Assembly: GCA_951804985.1 (NCBI GenBank)
Contig: OX638130.1
Location: 85,903,069-85,967,068, forward strand
DNA: 64,000 nucleotides
DNA from: Dryomyza anilis
Taxonomy: Eukaryota; Arthropoda; Insecta; Diptera; Dryomyzidae
Direction: 5' to 3'
Shown: in pieces, positions 38,133 to 49,913 of the stretch
Numbering within the stretch: position 1 is the first letter of the stretch
Layout of the letters: each line of letters opens with the position of its first letter
Notes under the pieces: generated by a model
What the model saw: only the letters and a program-made list of their open reading frames with translations
The model's database searches: none
What the model was told of the DNA's origin: nothing
Made by a program: the position numbers and the translations under genes

Positions 38133-39500
38133 GAAGGTGGGATTTTTAGTTTAAATTTGAATTTTAATTAGAATTTCAATTTTAGTGGGAAATAGTTAAA
38201 ATTTATGTTAAAAAAATTTGAATTTTTTTATGCATTCAACTTTTAATATTTGAATTTTAGTGATGTATTGGATTTTAAAATTTCAGTAAACAAAAAATGT
38301 GAGAACTAATATTTAGAAAAAATAAATTTTTAGTGAAAATTTGAAAGGGTTTGTAAATTTGAATTTTTAGTAAACATATGAATTTTTAGTGAACATTTAA
38401 TTTTTTGAATGATTGGTGAAAATTTTGAATTCTTAGCAAAAATTATATTTTTAGTGAACACATGGATTTTTAATGAATATTTGAAAATTAAAATATTTTG
38501 TGAACTTTTGAACTTTTAGAGAACATTTATATTTTTAGCGAACATTTAAATTTTTGTTGAATATTTAAATTGCAGAGAACATTTGAATTTGTAGTCAAGA
38601 TTTGATTTTTTAGTGAACATTTGAAGTTTTGATGAAAATTTGAACTTTATTAAATATTATTATTGAATTCAGAGAATTTGAATTTGTAGTGAAGATTTGG
38701 TTTTTAGTGAACATTTGAAGTTTTAGTGAACATTTGCACTTAAGTTGAATATTTAAATTTTAGTGAACATTTGAATTTTTAATAAATAATTGAATTTTTA
38801 GTGAACATTTTAATTCTTTAATGAATATTTAAATTATTAGTAAAAATTTGAATTTTTAGTGAAAAGTTGAATTTTTTTTATTGAAAATTTTAATTCTTGG
38901 TGAAAATTGAATTGGATTTTTAATGAATATTTTAAAATTAAAATATTTTGTGAACGTTTGAACTTTTAGAGAACATTTATATTTTTAGCGAACATTTCAA
39001 TTTTCGTTTTTTTTTTTTTAATTTGAATTTGTACTGAAGATTTGATTTTTTAGTGCACATTTGAAGTTTTGGTGAAAATTTCAACTTAAGTTGAGTATTT
39101 GAATATTAGTGAATATTATTGAATTTAGAGAACATTTGAATTTGTAGTGAACATTTGCACTTAAGTTGAATATTTAAACTTTAGTGAACATTTCAAATAA
39201 ATAAATGAATTTTTAGTGAACATTTTAATTCTTTAGTGAACATTGAAATTCTTAGTAAAAATGAAATGTTTGTGTATTTTTAGTGAACATATTGAAAATT
39301 AAAATATTTTAAATCTAGTGAACATTTGAATTTTTTGAGAATTAGCATTTTTGGTAAACATTTAGAATATTTTTATTTTTAGGAAACATTTAAATTTTTG
39401 TTGAATATTTGAATTGCAGAGAACATTACATTACAGAGAACGATTTTTTTAGAGAACATTTGAATTTGTAGTGAGCATTTGAAATTTTAGTGAACTTGAA
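38133..39500. repeat. Degenerate minisatellite, GAATTTTTAGTGAACATTT unit
   Basis: About 1.4 kb of imperfect 19-20-bp units. The core is TTTTTAGTGAACATTTGAA with many substitutions and two larger-scale duplicated blocks (compare 38450-38760 with 38920-39200). The core is the reverse complement type of the array at 62700-63780. Confidence 0.8.
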
Positions 39501-39509
39501 AACCTTGAT

Positions 39510-41140
39510 CTTATTAAAATTTTTAATAGAAATATTAAATTAATATATTTTATTATTATTAAAATATTTGTTTTGTATTTGGGATTCACAATATTTAAAT
39601 TAACACACACATTCGGATTTTAATATTTATCCGACTATGCATTCCGTGACGCATAATTGAATTGATAGTAAAAAAAAGGAAATTATGTAAAATTGTTCCA
39701 AAGTTCTTAGTCATTCAAATGCAGCAACAACCCCCCACAAAGTGTTTTTGTGAACTTATTTCAAAAACTTTCGTTTTTCAATATGTCGTCAAGTATTCCA
39801 TTTGGTTGCATGTGCAATGTAGGAATTCCTTTAATTTCTGCTATTTTTGTACGCGTCTGTCGTGTCTGTTCCACGCATATGAACGACGGACGAACTGTAA
39901 TTAAACTCGATGCCTAAAGTATCACTACAACATTTTTCACAGTGGTGGTCAAATTAATGAAATCAACAGAAAAGCACAGCAGCATTAGAAATAATTACAT
40001 CCCCCAGTATCGGAGGAGCCTCCCGATGTCTTGTGCAATTTTCGAAGTTGTTTCGTGTTCAAAATTCTTTCTTATTCTTACATATATCGTATTTAATATT
40101 TACAGATTTTCAGAAATGAAAAACCAGCACCAACGAATTATATTGAATTAATGTATATTGTCCATAGGAAAAATCGTGAAATACTCAAATTGTCCCATAT
40201 AGTTTTCCTAAATATTCATTCGAAATTCATACATTCAAATTATTTATATCGTCGTTGTAGAAAATTAAAATATATCTATCAATTATTTAAAAAATATCAT
40301 TTTAACCTTTATAAAAATATGATTTTTTTTTTAAATTTAAATGTCTTACGATTGTTTGACCTTACCTCGATTCTGCGCAGCATTCAAGACTATTTTTGTA
40401 TTATGTATAATGACTCCCTTATTCCGAAGATATGGTTTAAATATGTTTCTTTGGATAGGTTTACAAAATATCGGCCAATAACTTTTGAACGGAGCTTTCA
40501 TAAAGGGGGTACGTGTACATATATCGCGTTCCAAATAACTCACATGATCAATAGTTATATCAAATGAAAGGTATTTAAACATCCAATAAACATTTCTCAC
40601 AACATTTTTAAATGCATTTACTAGTTTAAGAGAACTCGATCGAAGAACTTGAAAAAGTATTTTTTCGACAAAAATTTTAATAAAAAATGCGTTTAAAAAT
40701 TGGAAAAAATCGAGAAAGTAAGATGATACAAAGTTTGTAATATTGTATGTGTAACATTTGCGGATAAAATAAATTATGTGAGAGCATTATAATTATTTGC
40801 TATATAAATAGACATACAATAAAAAAAGAAAAAATGTCAGCCAATCACGCCAATTTTTTAAACACGTATTGATAGATGATTGTTTGTAACTAATTTTAAA
40901 TTTAATAACTTTATCTTGAATACTTTACGAGATATGGGATCCTAAAAAGTAAACTCATATCTTGTATGAGATGTAGTTGAGTGCGTTGACTAATTTTACT
41001 CATTTTCGAGCTTCAAATTACTTTTCTACTAAAACATATTTAAATTAAATTTCATCGCATTCGAAATAGTGTTTATCAAGTTATCATTTTTCATACCGGT
41101 CACGCCTACTAAGATGCGCTAAAATATCCTCATATACATA
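39510..41140. other. AT-rich stretch without a supported gene
   Basis: Short frames at 39662, 39942 and 40151 have no recognisable content and AT-driven composition. The part 40900-41110 shares ACTTTATCTTGAATACTTTACGA-type words with 57950-58000, indicating a dispersed repeat. Confidence 0.4.
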
Positions 41141-41141
41141 G

Positions 41142-41821
41142 TACACAGAAAAAAATAATCGACGTAAATACAGCAATCAAAATTAATTGTACATCATTCA
41201 TTGGTCTAGCAATGACATTTGGTCCATTCTCACATTCGCTAAAAATGTTACTTACGTCCAAAAATATACCAATAAATGATTTTGCTTAAGTAGCAAATTA
41301 TTTAATTGGTATGGTCGACGTTTTAAAAGCATTTTTTTATTTTCATAGTATTCTTATATTTCTTTTTTTAGTTTATTAAAAAAGAATAATATAAATTCTT
41401 GTGAAAGTATATAACAAATATACTTTTCTGATGATGAAGCATAATTAAATATGCAACTATTGCCATCATCATCATTGTCAACGACACCAATAGAGTATGA
41501 TCAAACTCTATAAACGTTTCTTTTGACATGAACCAAATGTGAACTGATATGCCAACTAAAAATTCTAAGCGAATTCCACCAATTTCACGAATTACACTAA
41601 ATTCACCAGTGCTGTAAGCGAGTACATGAACACACACCACGCACTGCTATAACATCAACGCGGTATGCGAATACACATAGCTGTTGCCAGCAAATGCGAT
41701 TGCTAATATGAAGAATGTGTACGCTAATACAATTAATAATTTAGTCGGAGCAGTTTTAGCAATAATTTGATTGTGTTGATGTACCTTTTTGGCTATATTT
41801 ACGATTTTTTGTTTCTATGTA
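41142..41821. mobile_element. MITE, TA target site, CGACGTAAATA family, copy 1
   Basis: The element 41144-41819 begins CACAGAAAAAAATAATCGAC and ends in the inverted TTACGATTTTTTGTTTCTATG, with TA on both sides. It is about 90 percent like 45433-46140 by eye over its whole length. TA duplication and a CA-starting terminal repeat fit Tc1/mariner-type MITEs. Confidence 0.8.
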
Positions 41822-41829
41822 CAACCTGT

Positions 41830-42940
41830 AGCCCATGGGTGTATTGTATAAAAACACAAAATGGGATTTTTTTAGTTTACACCCAATTCTTTCTAATGCT
41901 TTATATGCATTTTTTCTAATTTTGTTGTGTAATGTAATTGATACAATAATCGCCTCATTGTTCGAATATTCTGAGATATAAAAATATTTCTGTAAGCCAA
42001 TAATTGAAATGTTAAAACGTAGTTAGTGAGTTTTATATCGATAATATTAATATTCAATATAACAAAAAAAAATTCGACGGAAATGATTTTTTATCTACAT
42101 ATCGTCTATTTTTTTCGATTTGCCAGCACTGTTTGCGAATCACAATCAAAATCGTTCATGATTTTATTTCTTAGAATAATTCTTTTTTTTGTAACTTATT
42201 TATTTCATTTTATTTATTTTTTTTTTATTTATGTAGATACGTTTGGAAATTGCGTTGTTGTAAATTATAAGCCAGAAGAAAAAAAAACCGCATTTAAAAT
42301 TACGTGTCGATAAATGTGCGCTCGAGAAGAAGGAGAAAGAGTTAAACGTGAGATCGGCAACAAATAAATTTAACTATGAGGCATTGTGATCCCGGGACTA
42401 CCGCAATTTAAAGACGTCGATAGGTAGGGGTGGAGGGGTGTGTAGCATGTGTTGTATTTTAAAGACTTTTATTGGAGATCGTACGACGACGACGTACCGT
42501 AAAAATTGTGTTTTTATAAAATCTTAATAAAAGGGTTGTCTACTGATAAACGCCACATATATTTCACAACATATTGTAACTCAAGATAACGTGTTTATAT
42601 TTTAAATGAAACATTTTGAAAATATAGTGTAATATTTTTATTTAATATTTTTTATAATTTTATATTATAATTTATGTTTTAAATTTTAAAAATCCATTTT
42701 TTATAAAAAATCAATATTATACTAAAACAATTATAATTTGCTATCAAATTTAAGAATGAAAATGTTTTCCATATTAAAATTCTAACTTACAAAGTTACAT
42801 GCACTGTATAAATAACAAAAAAACTAATCTTTGACGTTTAGTGAAAAAATAAAAAGGTTCACTAAAAATTAAATTTTTCTCTAAATATTAAAATTTTATC
42901 AAATTCAAAATAAATAAAAACTAAAATGTTGACTGAAATT
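41830..42940. other. AT-rich stretch without a supported gene
   Basis: No coding region is recognised. Near 42840-42900 there are a few TTCACTAAAAATT words of the minisatellite family. Confidence 0.4.
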
Positions 42941-42950
42941 TATATTTTCA

Positions 42951-43419
42951 CTAATAACTAGGGCGATTAATCAAATATCTTGATTAATCAAATTTCTGAT
43001 TAATTGATTAATCGATTAATGAAGAATTTCGATTAATCAGAACATTGATTAATCTTTTAATCAGGATTCTGATTAATCATAATGCTGATTAATCAATTAA
43101 TCACAATTCTTCTGATTAATTAATTTCTTCTTCGCGACATATTTAAAAATACTTTACTACATGGTTTTTGAACATTTGAAACACTTTCTTTTATTTTTTA
43201 ACTATTTTAAAAATAAATTTCCACTTTATTTAAGTTAACAAAATGTTCAAATGTTGTTGAATAAAATTATTTAATTTTCAATTAATCAAAATTCTGATTA
43301 ATCAATTAATCAGGGTTCTGACTAATCAGGGTTTCTGATTAATTGATTAATCAATTAATCAGGATTCTGATTAATCAATATTTTGATTAATTGATTAATC
43401 GCACATCCCTACTAATAAC
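42951..43419. mobile_element. hAT-type MITE with GATTAATC arrays
   Basis: The element 42959-43411 is flanked by a perfect 8-bp duplication CTAATAAC. The ends are TAGGGCGATTAATC and, inverted at right, TAGGGATGTGCGATTAATC, so the left end has lost about five bases. Both halves consist of degenerate GATTAATC / TTAATCAG repeats around an AT-rich centre. An 8-bp duplication places it in hAT. Confidence 0.85.
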
Positions 43420-45430
43420 ACTAGTTTACACCAAATTTGTGACACAGACTTCATTATGAAATTCTTATATCAGATGCAAGGTACCCTAAACTCAAAAATC
43501 GACACTATATTGATAGGTTCCGTTCTTCGAATTTGGAGGTATTTTTTTAAATAGATGATCCGATAATATTTTTAATATCTCGCGTTGGAATAAACCAATT
43601 TGAAACTTTTGACCCTCGAATGAAAGATAATTGAATTCCAATCAACCTTATATAAGAATTTTAGAAAGAAGTCTGTGTCTGTGTCACAGAGATATTTTGA
43701 AATTTGTAAAATAAATATTATGAACTTATTTAAATTCATCATTAAATTCATTCAGACTAAAAATTCAAATTCATGCTCTAAATATTCCCTTTTTTTCAAT
43801 CTAAAATTGAAATTCGAATTGAACATTTAACATATTGAAGTTTGAACGTTAAATTCAAATTTCCACTAAAAATTCAGTTTTTCATCAAAAACTTATAATT
43901 TGTCGATGTTAAATTAATCTGAAATGCATTTTAAGGGCAACCAAAATAATAAAAAAATGTATAAATAATAGTAGAAAGTAAGAATATAAACTAGAAACCC
44001 TATCAAAATAAAAACCACGGCTGTAAAGAATATTTGAAATTTAGGTTTCTGCCACTGCCGTATTGAAAGAATCAAATAAGGTAACTCTGATCAAGTTCAT
44101 TGACTGAGATAATGTTAAACATACTATGTTGAATATGCTAAGGGCATGACAATACAATGATAATGTTTGCTCTGAATAGGGTTTACCCGATGACAATTTG
44201 ATAACAAACTAAAACAGCTTTCAGACAATTTATAGAATATATATATAGTTTATAGAATTTTATAAAAGTAGTTTCCCAGTCTGCCATTCGAATCGATATC
44301 GCTTCGACACTGTTACGAGATGTCTGGGATTTAATTCGATCTTGGTTACGATTCTCGTATCTATATCATACTACAAGATGTATGCAGTAAAGAGATAATG
44401 AAGTTTTCTCGTTTACGAAAATTATTTCTAAATCGAATCGAAAGAGAATCTCGATTCGGATTAAACTCAACGGACAAATACATTTTGTACAACGATAATG
44501 GTCGATAAAACACGCTATACCGTGCAGTAATCTCCGAATATTTGGGGACAAAATTTCATTTACGAGATATAGACAGGGGAAATGCAACACATTACAAAAA
44601 AAAGATTTAAAAACAGCTTTAAAATACCACTTAAGAAAATTAATTACAAATGTTGGCTAAAAACGTATGAATACTATAATAATAATAAATTTTGATAAAT
44701 AGTGCATCAAACCTTTTAATGCTTGTACGATATATTGAGTTCGAGAACTATTCCAGGCATCGAAGGTCTCCGAGACATGGCAAACAAAAAACTTTAAATG
44801 TGATATATCTTTCAATAATCAAGGTAACTATTAATATGTATACTACTGAATACAAATACACCAATAAGGTTTCAAGAAATTTTGATGTAAACTTGAACAT
44901 TTTTCAGATTGTTTTTGAATTACTTTGTTTTAGTATTTAAGATTTAATGTGAAAAAGAACACTGTTCATACATATTTAGAACATAGTGCAAACTAACATT
45001 CAACATTTCAACTATTTGCTATCGGTCATACTTTTTTAAATATAAGCTCGTTTTGTATAATCCCTGCGCAAAAAAGTTGTCAATTGCTCCAAAATTACCT
45101 ATCACGTGACTGATGAAGAGAGGACACTGTTCTAGTTCAAAGCTACGCAGGAAGGAGACAATTCGTAATCATTATATATGTTCTTTGACTGGTATCATTG
45201 GTACCGTCTAAGGATCGGATCTTGAAATCCAGTTCTATGAATTCATCCTCCCTAGGACAGCATGTAAAAGATTCATATAAACTAGGATCGAGAACTAGGA
45301 TCGTTTCACTATCTCCGAGGAACCAGTATAGTTTAACATTGTTAAATCCAGAAATATCGCTTTAAATATTTATTTTTTATAAAAAAAAATAAGAAATATT
45401 TGATGTTTATACAATAGAACAAATTGTGCC
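43420..45430. other. Repeat-rich stretch without a gene
   Basis: It contains a few TTCACTAAAAATTC words (43750-43900). A block at 44280-44790 has AATCGATATCG and CATCGAAGGTCTCCGAGACA words, the inverted counterpart of the repeats at 58070-58110. No coding signal. Confidence 0.45.
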
Positions 45431-46142
45431 TACACAGAAAAAAATAACCGACGTAAATACAGCAATCAAAATTAATTGTACACCATTCATTGGTCTAGCA
45501 ATGACATTTTTGCCATTTTCATGTATTGAGCAAACACATTCGCTAAAAATGTTATATGCGTCCAAAAATATACCAATAAATGATTTTGCTTAAGTAGTAA
45601 ATTATTTAATTGGTATGCTCGACGTTTTAAAAGCATTTTTGTGTTTTCACAGTATTCTTATAATTCTTTTTTAGTTTATTAAAAAAGAATAATATAAATT
45701 CTTGTGAAAGTATATAACAAATATACTTTTCTGATGATGAAGCATAATTAAATATGCAACTATTGCCATCATCATAATTTTCAACGAATCCAATAGAGTA
45801 TGATCAAACTGTATAAGCGTTTCTTTTGACATGAACCAAATGTGAACTCTTATATGCGCGCCAACCGCCAACTAAAAATTCTAATTCTAAGCGAATTCCA
45901 CTAATTTCACGAATTACACTAAATTCACCAGTGCTGTAAGCGAGTACATGAACACACACCACGCACTGCTATAACATCAACGCGGTATGCGAAACCACAT
46001 AGCTGTTGCCAGCAAATGCGATTGCTAATATGATGAATTGTACGCTAATAAAATTAATAATTTAGTCAGCGCAGTTTTAGCAATAATTTGATTGCCTTGA
46101 TGTTCCTTTTTGGCTATATTTACGTTTTTTTTTTTCTGTGTA
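45431..46142. mobile_element. MITE, TA target site, CGACGTAAATA family, copy 2
   Basis: The element 45433-46140 has CACAGAAAAAAATAACCGAC at left and TTACGTTTTTTTTTTTCTGTG at right, flanked by TA. Its terminal repeats are better preserved than in copy 1. The short minus-strand frame 45671-45871 is shared with copy 1 only as inherited sequence. Confidence 0.85.
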
Positions 46143-47808
46143 GTATAAATTGTGTCAAGATCGGTCACAGACCATTGATCCGACCAATTAACAACATGAT
46201 CTGATCATGATCACGTCTTTCATAAAGTGATAAATTTCTACTTGGCTAATTTCTATTTACAAATATTTCAAAGTAGTCGAAAGTAGTTCTGCTGGATACA
46301 ATGGCTGCAATTTGTAAATATAGCATATCGGCGTTAAATCTGCAAATTGTCACCTAACACGCCACTCAGTTATCATTGAAGCGGATATCTAAAAGAACTT
46401 CAATGTGTAAGCCCCATACATGCATTAACATGCACGTCATTGAGATGATACCTACTTTACAATTCAGTTCGTTCTACCTACGTACATAATTCACATATGC
46501 GTTTTAACTGATAACGCAAGTGACTGACTAAGTATTCTCAAAAACGGTTGCAAATACCAGCACTTGGCTAGACGTGCCTCAATGAGTCATTGTCGTGGGT
46601 TCGCTGACAGATAAAGTAAAAATTAATTTTGAAAACAAAACCGAAAAATTCAAAAAAATAAAATAAAACAGCTACCTGAATGAAATATGTTTTTGTTTGG
46701 AAATGATTTTTATGATCTGCAAATACAGATGAAACGCATAGACATCATTCTCAAAATATTGTTATTCTCATACTCATCAGATGTTATTGGGTTTATATCT
46801 TTGAGATACATGTTTGTTTTTTTTTTTTTGAGATACTACATGTGAATTTATGCAATGATGCTATAAATTAGCAAATGCTATTGAAACGTTAGCATATAGT
46901 GCTGATAACTAGTAAATTCTTGGCATATTTACTATTAGCTATTTTTGCAAATAAATCAATGTATCTTTGTATCTGCATTGATGTATCTGCGTATCTACGT
47001 AAACAAAAACAACCTTCAGCATCATTCAAAGTAGACGAAAGCGACGCAGACGACGTTGATCTGTTGTTGAGGCATTTGAAAATTTTTACAAGTAAATACA
47101 TCAACGAAATTTAATGCAATTCTAGGCCGCATGTAAAAATTAAGTTATTTACACGCACTGACGGATAACGACTGATCGACGAACGGACAGACGTATGGAC
47201 AGACAGACCTTTAGAGAGTTTGCATAAAATGAGGAAATCATAATAAATGTAGAAGACGTTGATTAATGCCAAGGGAGCCACAAAAGATACATGGTCCGGG
47301 TAACCGACTGACTGATGTGGACAGACAGACAGATACAAAACACAGATACTACTTCAACTACAACAAACTTTTAGATTATTGCACATAAAACATAATAAGC
47401 AGACAGTCGTAAACAACAATTGTCCGTCCGTTCGTTTGTATGTCTGTCTGTCCTCTCGTCAGTTGTTCAGTGCAATCATTGAATTTAATTGAATTATAAT
47501 CGAAGAAAGGAAGAGCGAAATTAATTGCGAATTGAATGTTGGGGAGGTTTGCGGGACCATTGGAGCTATAGAACTTTCAAGTCTTACCTTAGTTGTAACG
47601 CCCTTCAATGGGTTTCGTAGAAAAGGAAATCGTTTTCAGCTAATTGTTTTACATTATTTAGACAAAGTGTTATACATTTTTCATTTTAAAATGTTATAGT
47701 AAAGCACTTTGATAGAAGGAATTGAATATAAAAATAATTGAAATACAAAAATATACGTAAAAAATAAAACTCTTTTTGCATTTTAACTGCGAATCAATCC
47801 GATTATTA
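46143..47808. other. Stretch without a supported gene
   Basis: Ordinary AT-rich DNA. It has GGACAGACAGAC-type simple repeats at 47160-47210, 47310-47335 and 47425-47455, and no recognised protein. Confidence 0.4.
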
Positions 47809-48645
47809 TACACAGAAAAAAAATCCTCGATATGATGAATTTATTCATAAATGTTATGAATTGTTCTACCAATCGTTCATTAAATGACATATTTAATACA
47901 ATGAATTTGAATCGTCATATTGATGTGTATTATCATAATATTTATGAATAATTTAAAATTTTATTTTATTACGAATTTAAAAAAAAATACTTTTGTTGAA
48001 AATAATTGGAAAAAAATTTCCTTAAAATAATGTTGTAGGAAAAAATGTATAAAAAAATCGAATTCACTTTAATAAACAACTTTACTAATAACAAATTCAA
48101 ACAACTGCTGCATGTGCACAATTTAACTTGACATTTATCACACGAGATGCACTCGACCACTTTATAATCACTACTGAAGTGCTGTGCCTCAGATGCGGCG
48201 CCCTTATATACTGCATGCATCAGTTCGACACGTTTCGACAAGCTTCGACATGTTTCGAGAACCTTCTACTCGTTTCGTGAATGACGCATGCTATTGGCAT
48301 CTCATTCGCACTCATGTGTTTTAATGTGCTGATTTTCTATCTCTTTCTCGCACATTGCCTCAGTGCGCTGAATGATTCCGTCTCTTTCTAACACATTGCT
48401 TAGTACGCTGAATTGTCTTGCGTCTCAATTATTATTGTTGATTGCTTGCACTATAGGGCAAATTACCTCTTTTTGTAACAATATTGAAGAACACTTTTTT
48501 TCGTTACCAAGCATTCATCATATTAATGATCGCATTTATAATATTGATGTCGTTAGTCATCAATATTATGAGTGGTTCTTTAATACAATGAATCATGGTT
48601 TGAAGAACTGAATTCATCAATATGATGTACATGTTTTTCTGTGTA
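47809..48645 (-). mobile_element. MITE carrying a heat-shock-type promoter
   Basis: The element 47811-48643 has CACAGAAAAAAAATCC at left and the inverted TTTTTCTGTG at right, with TA on both sides. Subterminal ATCATATTGATGAATTC and ATATGATGAATT blocks are inverted too. The interior, GC-richer at 48100-48440, holds a heat-shock-element array and TATA box reading toward lower coordinates. No transposase and no heat-shock coding sequence is visible. Confidence 0.8.
48203..48281 (-). promoter_or_regulatory. Heat-shock element array with TATA box
   Basis: On the plus strand TTC starts at 48224, 48234, 48244, 48254, 48264 and 48274, exactly every 10 bases. GAA stands at 48259 and 48279, giving a perfect TTCnnGAAnnTTC at 48254-48266. 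On the minus strand this array lies just upstream of TATATAAG (48203-48210), followed by GGCGCCGCATCTGAGG. The spacing rule is that of HSF trimer binding sites. GAGA-like AGAAAGAGA words occur further upstream (48340-48395). Confidence 0.8.
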
Positions 48646-48649
48646 GGAC

Positions 48650-49130
48650 CATCTACTATAAATCATTTAAAAGATCATACAAAAAGACCTGAAGTTTTTA
48701 CCATGCCAAAGCCTAATCATATTGTCATTTTTTATGGGGTGGGTTCCAAAGAGAGTATAAGAGTTTTCTCAAGCATACGGTATATCAAAATTTTTAATTA
48801 GTAGGGTTAAAATTCGAAAAAACGAGGCTTATAGAAAATAGATGAAACGAAAATTTTGAGTTTTCGGTTACCACAAGTTGTTTCGTGCGAAAAACATTGA
48901 ACCATAAATATAATCAAAATTAACGTGAAGGTTAAATTTAATTACAATTTTTTTGAAAGTATTCCTATAAAAAATAAATGTCAAAAAGCTGTACATTAAA
49001 ATAAACTCCAGTTTAAACTTGTCTAAAGTTATGTGTAATTATTTTTATATATTTGAGCATAATGTCAATATATATTTGTGAATGTATAAAGGAAAATTCA
49101 CCCGGAGATGTCAGTTTTATATTTAAATAT
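48650..49130. other. AT-rich stretch without features
   Basis: No gene or repeat structure is recognised. Confidence 0.4.
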
Positions 49131-49310
49131 AAAGCCTGAATCACACGATTGAATAAACAATCAACTTTTGAATCAATTTTGAAAACAATTTATATATCAA
49201 TCGTGTGATTGCCTAATTTAAAAATTGGGCAATCACACGATTGATATTAAAATTTTTTGAAAATTGATTCAAAAGATGATTGTTTATTCAATCGTGTGAT
49301 TCAGGCTTAA
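49130..49310. mobile_element. Palindromic MITE with TAA target duplication (Harbinger-like)
   Basis: The element 49133-49307 begins AGCCTGAATCACACGATTG and ends with its inverse. The arms pair nearly throughout, meeting at CAATCACACGATTG / CAATCGTGTGATTG. TAA occurs on both sides. A 3-bp TWA duplication fits PIF/Harbinger MITEs. Confidence 0.75.
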
Positions 49311-49444
49311 GTGTTCGATTTACAGGTCACAGTCGACCGATCAGGCCCATTTTCTGTATCAAACAGCGTAGTTATAAAAGTAATATAAATTTGGAATTTT
49401 ATTGATCTATCTCTTCTTGTTTTCCTGTAATCGTGATTTCAACA

Positions 49445-49913
49445 GAAAGACAGACGTACATCGCTAAATTTCCTCAGCTCATGCTGATCAAGAATATTTA
49501 TACTTTTCCATACTGGATTCTGGCTGTTACAAACGTTCTTAATATTTTGGAAAACTAATATTATCCACTTTTGTATTTAACATTCACACCATTTCTGTAA
49601 TTTGAAAATGATCACATTTGGGAGAGTAAATTTAAATGATAAACAAAAATTCTTACGAAAACCCACACAGAAAGACAGACGTACATCGCTAAATTTCTTC
49701 AGCTTATGCTGATCAAGAATATTTATACTTTTCCATACTGGATATGCCTAATTCTGGCTGTTACAAACGTTCTTAATATTTTGGATTTTATGTTAAAAAC
49801 TAATATTATCCACTTTTGTATTTAACATTCACACCATTTCTGTAATTTGAAAATGATCACATTTGGGAGAGTAAATTGAAATGATAAACAAAAATTCTTA
49901 CGAAAACCCACAC
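49445..49913. repeat. Two-copy tandem duplication, unit 225-244 bp
   Basis: GAAAGACAGACGTACATCGC at 49445 recurs at 49670, and the sequences match to AAAACCCACAC. Copy 2 has small insertions (near 49742 and 49785). The unit carries GCTGATCAAGAATATTTATA, a word from a common dipteran dispersed repeat. Confidence 0.8.

Noticed and set aside
41368..41640. Minus frame partly shared with 45671-45871
   Set aside because: Both lie at the same place in two copies of one MITE. The second copy has shifted and shortened the frame, so there is no sign of protein constraint.
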